This document shows positions 19,611 through 29,229 of a DNA stretch of 64,000 nt, piece by piece. Origin of the DNA: Rhipicephalus microplus. Lineage: Eukaryota > Arthropoda > Arachnida > Ixodida > Ixodidae. The stretch is taken from positions 68,601,956 to 68,665,955 of the forward strand of contig NC_134709.1 in assembly GCF_043290135.1 (NCBI RefSeq), given 5' to 3'. Within the stretch, counting starts at the first letter, position 1. Every line of letters starts with the position of its first letter. The notes under the pieces were generated by a model. The model saw nothing but the letters and a program-made list of their open reading frames with translations, made no database searches and was not told the origin of the DNA. The position numbers were made by a program, and so were the translations under genes.

Positions 19611-20182
19611 CGGTAAGAAATAACTACGGACATTGTACCCCCAATACCTAGAGTTGGCAGAAGAGAGCCCGGAAGAGATCTGTCACCCACACCTGAACTG
19701 TGAGGAAAAGGGCCAAATCATAAAGGAGCTTTGCCATACGTAGGTTACAACAGCGCAACGGCAGCTAAGGCAGCAGTAGCCCAACACCCCTATCACACAC
19801 GGCAAAATAAGCGCACGTTGACGGAGTGTGCTTTACTGCTAGTGCCATTCGTACACTGTCACACGGGAACATTTAGCAACACTCACTACAAAGCGCACTA
19901 GCGTTCGAGTGTATTTGCCAAACTCGCTTCAATGCGACGAAGTGTTAAGGCTATGTTGAAGTGGCTCAACAATAAATGAAGTGTTATCTAGTGCAAAGTT
20001 CATGACATTCTTCCTTTATTGTTTTCATTATCAGGAACAGTGGTATGCGTTGAAGCATACCTACTCGACATAAAAAATTACTCGGCTCTCCTCGCTCTCA
20101 GGCAGTTTACAGCTGTCCCAGGAGCATACTCGGCACACTCCACGCAATGGTCGCAGCCGTGGCATTTGTAGGTAAAGCTTAT

Positions 20183-20188
20183 TTTATT
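20183..20188 (-). terminator. TOPORS: Possible polyadenylation signal for TOPORS
   Basis: AATAAA on the minus strand about 390 bases past the TOPORS stop. It is the first exact hexamer I noticed downstream. Not confirmed by any downstream GU-rich element. Confidence 0.3.
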
Positions 20189-20575
20189 GGCTGCTTATAG
20201 CTGCAAACCAGTGTTAAAAAACAATGCCTGAAATATGAGATCTGTTGTCCTACTCAAGCACCCATCCCCCTTGCCATCATTTCCACAGTACACTTTCCTC
20301 TCTCAAGTGACAGCATGGTGTCAAAGTCGCATTCTGTGGGTGTAAGTACACTCACTTAAAATGAGGCTAAATTTTCTATCCGGCATATAAGGCGACAGTA
20401 GGTGTTGAACACAAGCCAACACACAGTGCCATGACCTCAATTGTTTTCCGCAAAGAGCGTGTCAATAAACTACATGCACATTTGCACGACAATGTGCAGC
20501 TCGTAAAACAAATACGGATGGCAGATATATAAAAAACGAGTGATTTAATTTACACATGTGCACAACTTGAAATGG

Positions 20576-22288
20576 CTAAAATTCAGGAGAGGAACTGCGC
20601 CGCTTTTGCTTCTGCTTTCGCGTCGACTTCTTCTTGGACCTGCGTTCGTGGCGACGGTGGCGGGAATGATGGCGCTCCTGATCGGACACCTCGTGCGACT
20701 TGCCGGAAATGCTCACAGCGCCAAGAACGCTGACCAGCTTTCTCGACCGTGGTGCCGGTGGATGGCCAAATCGATCCGACGATGTGCTGCTCTGGCGACT
20801 CCTGTCTGCACCACGCCGCTCCTCTCTCTGCTGTCTCCACCGAGACCGTGAAGAAGAAACATGTTTTTCCGAGTGCTGTTCACTGTCACGTTCTGTCTTG
20901 AAGCGCTTTCGTGTGCGCAAACGCCGCTTACGTGGGCGCCTGTCACGCGCATCGCTTGACGACGAATCACTCCTCAAACGATGCGGGGAACGCCGTTTCT
21001 GCGGGTACTCATCGACCGTGTCGCTCGAGGATGAGCCAGTACCGGCACAGCGCTTGTGAGGCTTACGTTCTTCTGACGGGCCACTTGAACTGCTCGGCCC
21101 TGCTTCTTGGTTGGACGGACCTGCTTGACAGTTGTCACGTGACGCGAGCTCTTCCTCGTCCGAAGAGAGCAGCTCAATCACCTCAGGAGTTCGCTCCCTG
21201 ATCGGCTTGACCACTTTTACCACGATACAGTCGGAACTGTCGGAGCCGTCGTCGCTGTCCATGGATGTTGCGACCACCTCCTCCCTGTATACAGAAAAGC
21301 CGCTGGGGCCCGGCTGAGGTGAGTTGGGCGGTTCGACAATTTGTGCCGTCCGTTGGGATTCTCGCAGGGTCTGCCTGAACTGCTCGACTGGGCTTGCCTG
21401 CAAACATGCCGAGTAGCGCCCCGAAATGTAGACTGTGTGCGTGTCGTAATCGGCCATGTCGTACACCGAAGTCGCGAACAAATAGAACTCGTGGACGAAG
21501 TGCTCCGTGTGCTCACCAAGAAAAGGTTCCATGTTGCGGGCAAACTGAGGGTGCCTGATGTCGAAACTGAGGATCAGCCCCATCACGTGGTCTATGGCCG
21601 CCACGACCCTGCTTCGGTTCTGCCGCAGAAGAGCATTCAACTCCCGGTTGATCCAGGGGACCAGACGGTGGGTGCAGGCCGGGTTTTCGCGGTAGAACTC
21701 GGGTGATGCTTCCCGGTAATTTGACAAGCAGGGAATTGCCCAAAGGTCCAGAAGGTACAGGTGAAGTCTCTCGTCACTCGTAGTGGCACCCCGGGGCAGA
21801 TATCGGTTTCGACTGGTCAAATTTGCGGCGAAGTGGCGAGCGTGCCTCTGAGCCGTCGCCGCCAGCTCCTGGCGCCTCTCGAAGGTCATGGTGGTCGGGA
21901 AACGAAACCTTTGTTCGTAAACCTGTGTGTGCGATGCCGGAGGGCGCGGAAGGTCGCTGACAAAGAACTGGTCGTAGTCCTCAAGCGAGCGGACGCTGTG
22001 AATGATGCTCTTGAATCGCTGCTTGCATAAGGGACATTCCGCTTTGACCTTGGCCCACTCGGCAAGGCAGGCGAAGCAGAACTGATGCAGACAACTGTCG
22101 GTGAACGACTTGTTCTCCGGCTGTCCCAGGCAAATGGCACAGCTCTCTTCGGGAGAGTTGGTGTTGCGGCTGCACGGCCGCTCCGGCGTGGCATCGGCGG
22201 GTGCCAGTTTTGAGGGGCTACCTGCAGAGTTGCCATTCGGCGAGCCCTCGACTCGGTGCCAAGGTGGGGAGGAGCAAGAGGACGCCAT
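20576..22288 (-). CDS. TOPORS: TOPORS, RING-type E3 ubiquitin / SUMO ligase
   Basis: 570 residues on one exon. An N-terminal C3HC4 RING finger uses Cys50, Cys53, Cys66, His68, Cys71, Cys74, Cys85 and Cys88 and continues into the family signature FKSIIHSVRSLEDYDQFFV. Residues about 180-278 form the Topors-specific region (PEFYRENPACTHRLVPWINREL, HTEHFVHEFYLFA). Two SUMO-interaction-like motifs follow: CIVVKVV after an acidic run (343-350) and VIELLSSDEEE (360-370). The C-terminal 150 residues are Arg/Ser/Lys-rich, as expected for a nuclear-speckle protein. In animals TOPORS ubiquitinates and sumoylates p53 and chromatin proteins in the nucleus. It is shorter than the human protein (about 1,045 residues). 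The start is the first in-frame ATG (AAGATGG). A splice acceptor just upstream means extra N-terminal residues from another exon are possible. Confidence 0.95.
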   Translation of the reverse strand: MASSCSSPPWHRVEGSPNGNSAGSPSKLAPADATPERPCSRNTNSPEESCAICLGQPENKSFTDSCLHQFCFACLAEWAKVKAECPLCKQRFKSIIHSVRSLEDYDQFFVSDLPRPPASHTQVYEQRFRFPTTMTFERRQELAATAQRHARHFAANLTSRNRYLPRGATTSDERLHLYLLDLWAIPCLSNYREASPEFYRENPACTHRLVPWINRELNALLRQNRSRVVAAIDHVMGLILSFDIRHPQFARNMEPFLGEHTEHFVHEFYLFATSVYDMADYDTHTVYISGRYSACLQASPVEQFRQTLRESQRTAQIVEPPNSPQPGPSGFSVYREEVVATSMDSDDGSDSSDCIVVKVVKPIRERTPEVIELLSSDEEELASRDNCQAGPSNQEAGPSSSSGPSEERKPHKRCAGTGSSSSDTVDEYPQKRRSPHRLRSDSSSSDARDRRPRKRRLRTRKRFKTERDSEQHSEKHVSSSRSRWRQQREERRGADRSRQSSTSSDRFGHPPAPRSRKLVSVLGAVSISGKSHEVSDQERHHSRHRRHERRSKKKSTRKQKQKRRSSSPEF

Positions 22289-22317
22289 CTTAACTCCACG
22301 TATGAGAAGAGCCAACC

Positions 22318-22336
22318 CTGTTAAAAAAAAAAAAAA
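22318..22336 (-). other. TOPORS: 3' splice acceptor upstream of the TOPORS coding exon
   Basis: The minus strand reads a 15-T pyrimidine tract followed by AACAG and GG, a textbook acceptor, 30 bases upstream of the TOPORS ATG. The upstream exon, probably mostly 5' UTR as in vertebrate TOPORS, was not located. It must lie at higher coordinates, toward the divergent INTS15 gene. Confidence 0.75.
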
Positions 22337-22723
22337 ACATTTGAAGATATTTAACCCTTTTGTACCACAGCATCCACATTTGTAAACAAAACATCAGTAA
22401 AGCAGGCTCAGGCCAGCCGATGCACTGACTTCCAAATCGTCTAGAAATGCTAGGATTACTTCAGTGTTTCATAAAAACATCTACACGTGTCCACTTTTGT
22501 GAATAAACAGACACAAGTGAACACACAACAATGGCGCTCTTCTAGAGTTGCCTAAAGAGTTGTATGCTTACTTTTTTTTTTTTTCTTTTTACAAGTTCAA
22601 ACTAAAGTTGAAATAGTTTTTAACTTATTTGGCTTCATGGGCGTCACCGAGGAGGGGGGTACAGAATGGGCACTAGTCGTCCCCAAGCCAAACCAGCACA
22701 TGCCCGACCCAAGCTAAATTTAT

Positions 22724-22990
22724 AGGTTTTAGGGGCGAAGCTCCTTAGGGCGTGGGTGTGTCGCTCCTCTGTATGTATGTATGTATGTATGTACATAGCC
22801 ACTGGTGGCACATACCCACTCTAGAGCGGGTATGTGCCACAAGGAATGCGAGATGGAGATGGCGGTACTTGGAGTGTCCACTAGATGGATGAACGGACGG
22901 ACAGACAGACTAGCAGACGGCGGATGCGCAGACGCATGAACGGAAGCACGCATGGGCTGACGGACGCTTCGCCCCACTCATCATCATTCC
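22724..22990 (+). repeat. Interspersed repeat with GCGAAGCTCC terminus and degenerate GACGGACG minisatellite, copy 1
   Basis: Begins TTTTAGGGGCGAAGCTCCTTA, contains a TGTA tetranucleotide run (22771-22794), CACTGGTGGCACATACC, then GATGGAGATGGCGGTACTTGGAGTG. A variable GGACGGACAGACAGAC tract follows, ending CGCTTCGCCCCACTCATCATCATTCC. The same start, middle and end occur in reverse orientation at 31.29-31.97 kb, showing one repeat family. The flanking stretch 22991-23370 holds no gene. Confidence 0.75.
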
Positions 22991-23375
22991 CTCTGTGGAT
23001 ATGCTGTGATTTTTTTTCTAATTTTGTATATAGTTACTGCATATACACACACGCACACACACAAAAAAAGTTTACTTGCACACCTCAATTGACTGTGGGA
23101 TATAGAGAGATTAGGTTCTTCATTGTCCGGCATGTTCATTTGCTTGAATTAGTTAACACGGCCACCTGACTGACTCTGTTTGGCACATGGCGTGCTTAGA
23201 CCATTTCACTATACAGGCCCTCCATCGCACTTTAAAATGAAGCTAGGTCAATGAGAGTATTCACTAAAGACGACTCTCTGATCTCTTAACCTACTGAGGT
23301 CCCGTGTACAAAAAGAATGTTGACGCGCCTTTCACAACGAAGAGTACATTAGTAGATAAGACAGATGTTGATACC

Positions 23376-23400
23376 TATATATATATATATATATATATAT
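23376..23400. repeat. (TA)n microsatellite
   Basis: About 12 TA units. It is followed by a purine-rich segment (23401-23580) that encodes a Lys/Arg-rich stretch by composition; see findings. Confidence 0.9.
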
Positions 23401-23989
23401 AAAAGGCCGCATGACTTGCAGTGTAGGACTTGAAAAGAGAAAGAGAAGGACACTGAAAGAAAAAGGAAAACGGAAGGCAAAAGCAGCTAAGGCAAGATGG
23501 AAAGAGAAAAAAAAAAAGAAGAAACGGAGAGACGAGAGTAAAGCAAAACAGACGCTGAAGAAAGCTTTGACTATTCCATAACTGACTAGACCTTCAATTC
23601 ATGAATGACCACTTATATGCGTGGACGTCAGATTATGATGTTTTGCAGTTGCGTAGCGCCACCTGCTTGAGCATTTTTGCTGAGCAACCAGGTGCGACTA
23701 CCGAGAGCGAAACAACGATTGAGCTAAATATTAGGTGTGTTTGCGCATTGCACTCTCAGCAAACCAGCCACGAATTTCTCTGCACTGGTCGGACGCGCAA
23801 CCAAACTGCCATGAGGTGCTAGCTGGTTTATTCCCCAGGAGGATTACAAAAACAGGAGCAGACGCAACAACACCATGTGCTACGAAGAAAAGCCTGGGTC
23901 GACGAACAACTGTGTCATGAATCGCCACGGATATAAAAGACTTTTACCGATTTCTGCAGCTGTCACACGAAGCAAAACGGCGACTGGGC

Positions 23990-24690
23990 TGGGCCGTTGC
24001 AAACCTGTTGGGTAAGCCTATTCCGCCTATTCTGCAAAGACGGCCATCCAAGATTGTCCCGTATATCGGAAGAGCTTTTTCTGAAATCATAGTTTGATGA
24101 TACAAATCGTGCTGCACGCTTTCGGATGCGCTCTAATTCGTCAATACGTGTCTTTGTACCGGGGTCCCAAGCGGAATGTCCATATTCTAATATTGTGCGA
24201 ACATTTGAAAAGTAAAGAATTTATTTTAACTTAGGAGGAGCTTGCTTGAAGTTACGCCTTAGGAAGTTGAGGACTCGACTAGCCTTCACTGCTACGTAAT
24301 CAATATGGTCATTCCAGGAAAAGTCATTTTTGTATAAAACCCCTAAATATTTGTAGCTGGGTACAATCGTGAGGCTTTCGCCATCAAGAGAGTATTTCGT
24401 ATGTAAAGTATGACGTTTTGTAGAAAACTGGACAATGTTACATTTAGAAAAATTTAGCGTTATATTCCACGTATTGCACCATAGTAGTATCTTGTCGAGG
24501 TCACTTTGTAGTTGTACACTGTCATTCAAAGTATTAATTTCACAGTAAAGACAACAGTCATCAGCATACAATCTGAGACGGCTTGACACTCCTTCGCCTA
24601 TATCATTGATAAATATCAAAAAAAGAAGAGGCCCTTGTTTAAAGATCTTTTCCCTTGTACCCACCGTTCGCTTTGATGGGCTTCCCACTC
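23990..24690 (-). mobile_element. Jockey/CR1-type LINE, reverse transcriptase C-terminal part
   Basis: The minus-strand translation shows PLLFLIFINDI, the catalytic YADD context (RLYADDCCLY), a W-NTWNITLNFSKCNIVQF block, SYKYLGVLYKNDFSWNDHI and SRVLNFLRRNF. A decayed region down to about 23990 carries the thumb and tail (EYGHSAWDP, RIRKRAARFV). The element is 5'-truncated near 24690 and its 3' part has lost frame. The following bases 24800-27033 contain no recognisable element or gene, apart from the INTS15 upstream region. Confidence 0.8.
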
Positions 24691-27033
24691 TTCTGAAGCG
24701 AGGCTGAATTGACAGAAGCTTCCTAGGTCCTTGATTTTCCGAAAACCAGACGTCAAAACCAAAGAAAGAAGGGATGGTTGTGTAGTGGTCTAAGAACATT
24801 TGCTGGCAGACGGCTATCTTTGCACTACCCCGTTATGGCCAAGGCAGCGGGAAAAGCTCTTGTGTCGGCATTTTTCTCAGTGCCGCCTGGGCAGTCTGAT
24901 GTCTATAAATGATTCCTTTTTTGTACAATACCCCTGAGTGAGTATAAGCACCTTATGAGGACAACCATCACCATCAAAAAAAGAGAAAAATAAAGAAGAC
25001 CACCTAGCCCCACACTTCCTTGCTTGGAACCCTTAGCCCGCAACCGTTTTACGTTACTCTTTTCTATAATTGCGCGGCAACCTCAGGACACCGGCCGACA
25101 ATACCCACCACAATTATGTGAAGACAAATGTGACTTCATGCTCACAAACATTAACACATTTAAGTAGGCCACTCAATGGTATGTCGTTATTTTCGTTCCA
25201 CTTTTAAACCCTACCAACGCTGCTAAATGCGCGGTTTCAGACAGCGTTACTAAATGCGAAACTACAAGCGCGTCACGCTTTTCAGGCTTTAGAACGCACT
25301 TACGCAGGGCGTTAATTTCACGTGCCTGAAACATAATTCGACACGCTTCAAGCCAGCTGTCCCGAAGAGGTCAACAAAAGGCTACGCCAAGCGAGGTTGC
25401 ACCAATAATTACAGAGAGCTGTTTGAACGTATTCACACTGAAGGACAGGGCGAGCGAAAAGTTATAAAGACAACACAAACGCCGTTCGCGTTGCCCAGGA
25501 GTTCTCTCGCCCGTCTGTGTTTCCACGCCGTCTCCGCAACACTAAAGTTGAACTTCCTTTGCAAATGTGCGGCGAATCGGCGCTGTACCACGGATGTCGT
25601 CTGAATAATACGAAAAAAAAAATAAAACCTAATACGACGATCATGTCTGCAGCGCAAACACACAACACACGCAAGGACACAGCAGTTGGCGCCGCAAACA
25701 TGAGGGAGCCAGGTAGCCTAGACGCTTTTAAAGCGCTTGGCTGAACTACCTAAAGGCGACTACCGCGGGAATCGGGACGCTGTGGAGCGCTCACAAGTCT
25801 ACCATTGTTGTTTCAGAGAAGTAAACGACATTACAGGGCGTGCTTCTGGTCGGAATTTACAGTCGTTTTTAAGCAACTCTTAACGGTTAACAAAACACCC
25901 ACACAGGACAAAGATACTATACGACGGAAAATTCATGGTCAAGGTCATGGTTTGCTGCTTCCGGGAATGACATCACAGCTGAGAAAGTCGCTTCATACGC
26001 AGGCCAGGCCAGAGTCGAGCGCTCAACTTTCCGAGCTGCTAACAGCCTGCTAAGAGCCGATACCAGCATCGTCACAAAAAGAAGCAACAGAGAGCTAGTA
26101 CTTACATGAAGGCTAGGTTCACATTTGGGATAAGTTCTAAAAACTGACAACTGCAACACGCAGTCGAGTCAAATAGCTTGCTATGAGGCAAACCGGGCAA
26201 ATGAGCTACAGTTCAAACATATAAATGCAGGCCAAAGGCGTTGCGCAGGCAATGCAGGGGCCTCAAGAAAAACGCAGTAATCAAGGCTTGTGTTGGCTTT
26301 GTACTGGCTGCGCACTTCACACTATTAAAAACCTTGGCTATGACTCGCAACGAAAACGCCAGAAAAACACAGCCTTTGAGATTTGTACTTGTTACCCGAA
26401 CATGCATCACAACTAAAGTTCAAAAGCTAATACTTCATAATTCCGCGACACTGTCTAGCAAAACTCTGAAGTAAACAAAGGTGCCACCTTATGCCAGGTT
26501 ACCGCTTCTTCTTTAGAGCGTCGTCAAGTATTACACACTTTTTATCTCAAAGGCTATACTGTTGTTCCCCTACAAATTTATAAAAAAAGTTATGAAGAAC
26601 TGCTCTCAACTTGTTTAAACAACACATGGTAGAGTAAGTTTCTCCTGTCACTTCATTAACAATAGAATATTTTAGGATTATAGATTTCTTTATGTTAAAT
26701 TCATTCATCGGCATTTGTGTGAACGCTCATACTTTAGTCTCTCATCTTGGCATAAACATCTGCAGCATGCAAAACAATGATATCAACACATCATGGCGGC
26801 GTCCGGGTGTCGAGTTGTTACTTGTGTTACCATGCTTGTGTTATAGTGTACTAGAATTCACTATACTTCTGTGTGGCTGTGTTGTTCGTGTTGATAGTGA
26901 CTAGTTTTGAAATCGGTTAGCGTATGAGAGCGGCCAGTCAATCGTAAGTGCGAGAAGAAAGTACAGCGCATGGGTCAGGGGCTTCATTCTTATCGCCAGC
27001 TTGTTCTTTATCGACGCCAACGTAACGCACAAG

Positions 27034-28143
27034 ATGACGGACGTTCGAGTTTCGTTACGCAAGATCGAGTTTCCGACCGTCGTCTACGAGGCGCTGCGCC
27101 AGATTCAAAAGCTGCTGGCCAACGAGGGCCGCAGTCCGACGTACGCCCACGTAGCCAAGGAGATAGCGGAGGAGTTTGTCTTCCAGGACTACGACCAGCG
27201 GCGAATGGCGCCTCACACGTCGTCTCAGCGGCGGGCGCGCCCGCGCAAGTTGTCCGCCATCCGTGAGCTACAGATAATCGAGATAATCGCGACCTCCTTC
27301 CAGAACGCCAAGTCGGACATGTGCCAGAAGGTGTTCTTCATACTGTTCCCTTCGGCTGACGCGAGCGTGATGGAGTCGCGCGTTCTCCTTCTCTCGCGCC
27401 TCGTCTCGCTCTCCATCGCCCTGAAGAACCACAACGTGTTGAACTGCGTCGGATTCTGGATGCACGTGTGCGGCTGCACCTCGGAGCCGTCGCTGCACAT
27501 AGTGCGTCACGTGGTGGGTGACTACCTAAGCTTGATCCCAAGTTCGGCCGAGATGCTCAAGGAGCTGGCTAACATATCGCCCCTGTTCTGCGCTAGCCTC
27601 GCCACCTCCCTGACGCATATGACACCCACAAACCCGTCCCGCGAAGTGGTAGACCTCCTCGCCTCCTGGGTGCGCGCCCAGCCGCTCCTCTGCTTCACCC
27701 CCATGGAAGCCATCCCACCGCACCTGTACACCCAGTGTTTGCAGACCTTCATCCCCGGTCTCGTGGCGTGGTGCGTCTTGGCGCCGTTGGGCAAAGTGGA
27801 CTCCCGCCCCGAAGACGCCGAACTCTACTCGTACCTCCACTATGCGTTGCTAGAGATGCTCATCCGCGCCGGTCAGGTGACTCCGCGCGCCCCCATAGTG
27901 TTTCCCTTCTTGCCGAGCCACTATGTAGTGCACGTGGCCGAGACGCTGAAGCGAAGCCTTACCACGGCCTCGCCTCACGGGGCCGAATTGGCCCTGAACA
28001 GACTCGGTCAGGTGCTGCAGGCCGCGTTTGCGTCCAAGTGTGTTCACGGTAACCTGGACGCCATGTTTCAGACGCTTCGACAGCTGCCGCCCAACAGGCT
28101 TCTCAAGATTGTGCTGACCCGTTGGGAAGTTAAAAAGTACTAA
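27034..28143 (+). CDS. INTS15: INTS15, Integrator complex subunit 15 (C7orf26 family)
   Basis: A 369-residue uninterrupted CDS starting at ATG 27034 (CACAAGATGA, purine at -3). An in-frame TTG lies 33 bases upstream, but the ATG gives the family start MTDVRxSL. Family blocks occur in order: AEEFVFQD (residues 45-52), KLSAIRELQIIEIIATSFQ (72-90), SRVLLLSRLVSLSIAL, VGDYLSLIPSSAEMLKELA, FCASLATSLTHM, and ELALNRLGQVLQAAFAS near the C-terminus. INTS15 is a helical-repeat subunit that links the arm and tail modules of Integrator, the nuclear complex that processes snRNAs and attenuates RNA polymerase II. The tick protein lacks the roughly 80-residue Pro-rich tail of the vertebrate protein. No intron interrupts it. 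Codons are much more GC-rich than the flanks. Identification is by remembered family sequence, with many aligned blocks. Confidence 0.92.
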   Translation: MTDVRVSLRKIEFPTVVYEALRQIQKLLANEGRSPTYAHVAKEIAEEFVFQDYDQRRMAPHTSSQRRARPRKLSAIRELQIIEIIATSFQNAKSDMCQKVFFILFPSADASVMESRVLLLSRLVSLSIALKNHNVLNCVGFWMHVCGCTSEPSLHIVRHVVGDYLSLIPSSAEMLKELANISPLFCASLATSLTHMTPTNPSREVVDLLASWVRAQPLLCFTPMEAIPPHLYTQCLQTFIPGLVAWCVLAPLGKVDSRPEDAELYSYLHYALLEMLIRAGQVTPRAPIVFPFLPSHYVVHVAETLKRSLTTASPHGAELALNRLGQVLQAAFASKCVHGNLDAMFQTLRQLPPNRLLKIVLTRWEVKKY

Positions 28144-28922
28144 ACGGGCCTCACCCAGAAAGATGGAAAGGAAGTGTGGGTAGCGCAGGAGAGACACAAG
28201 ACAGGTGCTGCCTTATCAGTCCCTTGTTTCTTTGCCTCCTGCATGGTTCAAGTAGCTCAATCACACCTTGCTTTAGTTGGTATGGCTCCATAGGTAAAGG
28301 ACAGCACCATGAGACCAGCACCGTTCATGGACTTGCCTACAGAGGGCACTCTTCTTGTGGCTTTCTCTCCCCGTGTCTTGTCATCTCAGTGTCCATTGCC
28401 TATCGTTTTCAATGTTGTTGATATGAATGCAGCATGACTTAAGCATGCGAAGATACTTGCTGTGAAAAAATAATGATCTCTCTCGATTTTCTTGCGAAAC
28501 CACGTACAGTTGCTCATCTTGCTATGAATATTTCGTGGCTGTCTTTTGCTGAGTCTTCTGGGAAGCACTATTTGTCATCAAGTGCAACACCGGTTTGGTA
28601 ATCTATCTGCTAAGTTTTCTTTGTCCATGCTCCAGTGATATAATGTGAGTCGTCTAGATAGGATCTGTGGCTGATCAGCATCTTATTGCTCCTTTTTAAT
28701 TTTTTTTCTCCTGCAAAGTGGGCGGAATGAAACCATTTGCAATTAGAAATTTTATCCCTGTCGAATAATGTCGAAGTGAATCGGGCAGAAGACCTGTGAA
28801 AGTTGCCTGGGCTATCCTGATTTTAAGCACAATGCAGCGGTTTTGACTTCAGGTAGTTGCTGCCACCTGAAGTGGTGTTTCATTGAAATAATTCTGTGTA
28901 TTACGGTCTTTGTTAGCATTAA

Positions 28923-28928
28923 AATAAA
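28923..28928 (+). terminator. INTS15: Candidate polyadenylation signal for INTS15
   Basis: AATAAA about 780 bases after the stop codon, the first exact hexamer seen on the plus strand. The stretch 28144-29200 is otherwise low-complexity, 3'-UTR-like sequence. Confidence 0.35.
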
Positions 28929-29229
28929 AGTCGCATGTGGTTGAGACGAAACATAGCACCTTTGCACTGTGGTGTCACTGCTGCTGTTGGAATGTAGGGG
29001 CTTATTTGGATGGAGGGCTGTCAGAACACAGTTGCCTACAATATTACTGAGAAGTATTGAATACACATCGAGTTGGCATTCTGTAATTAGCTGAAAAGCA
29101 TAAGAAGTAAGGGCTAGTGTGAAACAAAAACAACATGGACTGCGAAATCTAAGTTAGTCAATAGGTGTAAGGTCGCTGGCATCAGGAGGTATGACATGAA
29201 TTGAATCGAGCAGGCTGTTAAAAGTGGCA

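Noticed and set aside
20558..22385. Several 60-140 codon frames on the plus strand and in other minus frames across TOPORS
   Set aside because: Shadows of the GC-rich TOPORS CDS. None shows domain similarity.
27225..28197. Antisense and alternate frames over INTS15 (up to 115 codons)
   Set aside because: Shadow frames caused by high GC3 in the true CDS.
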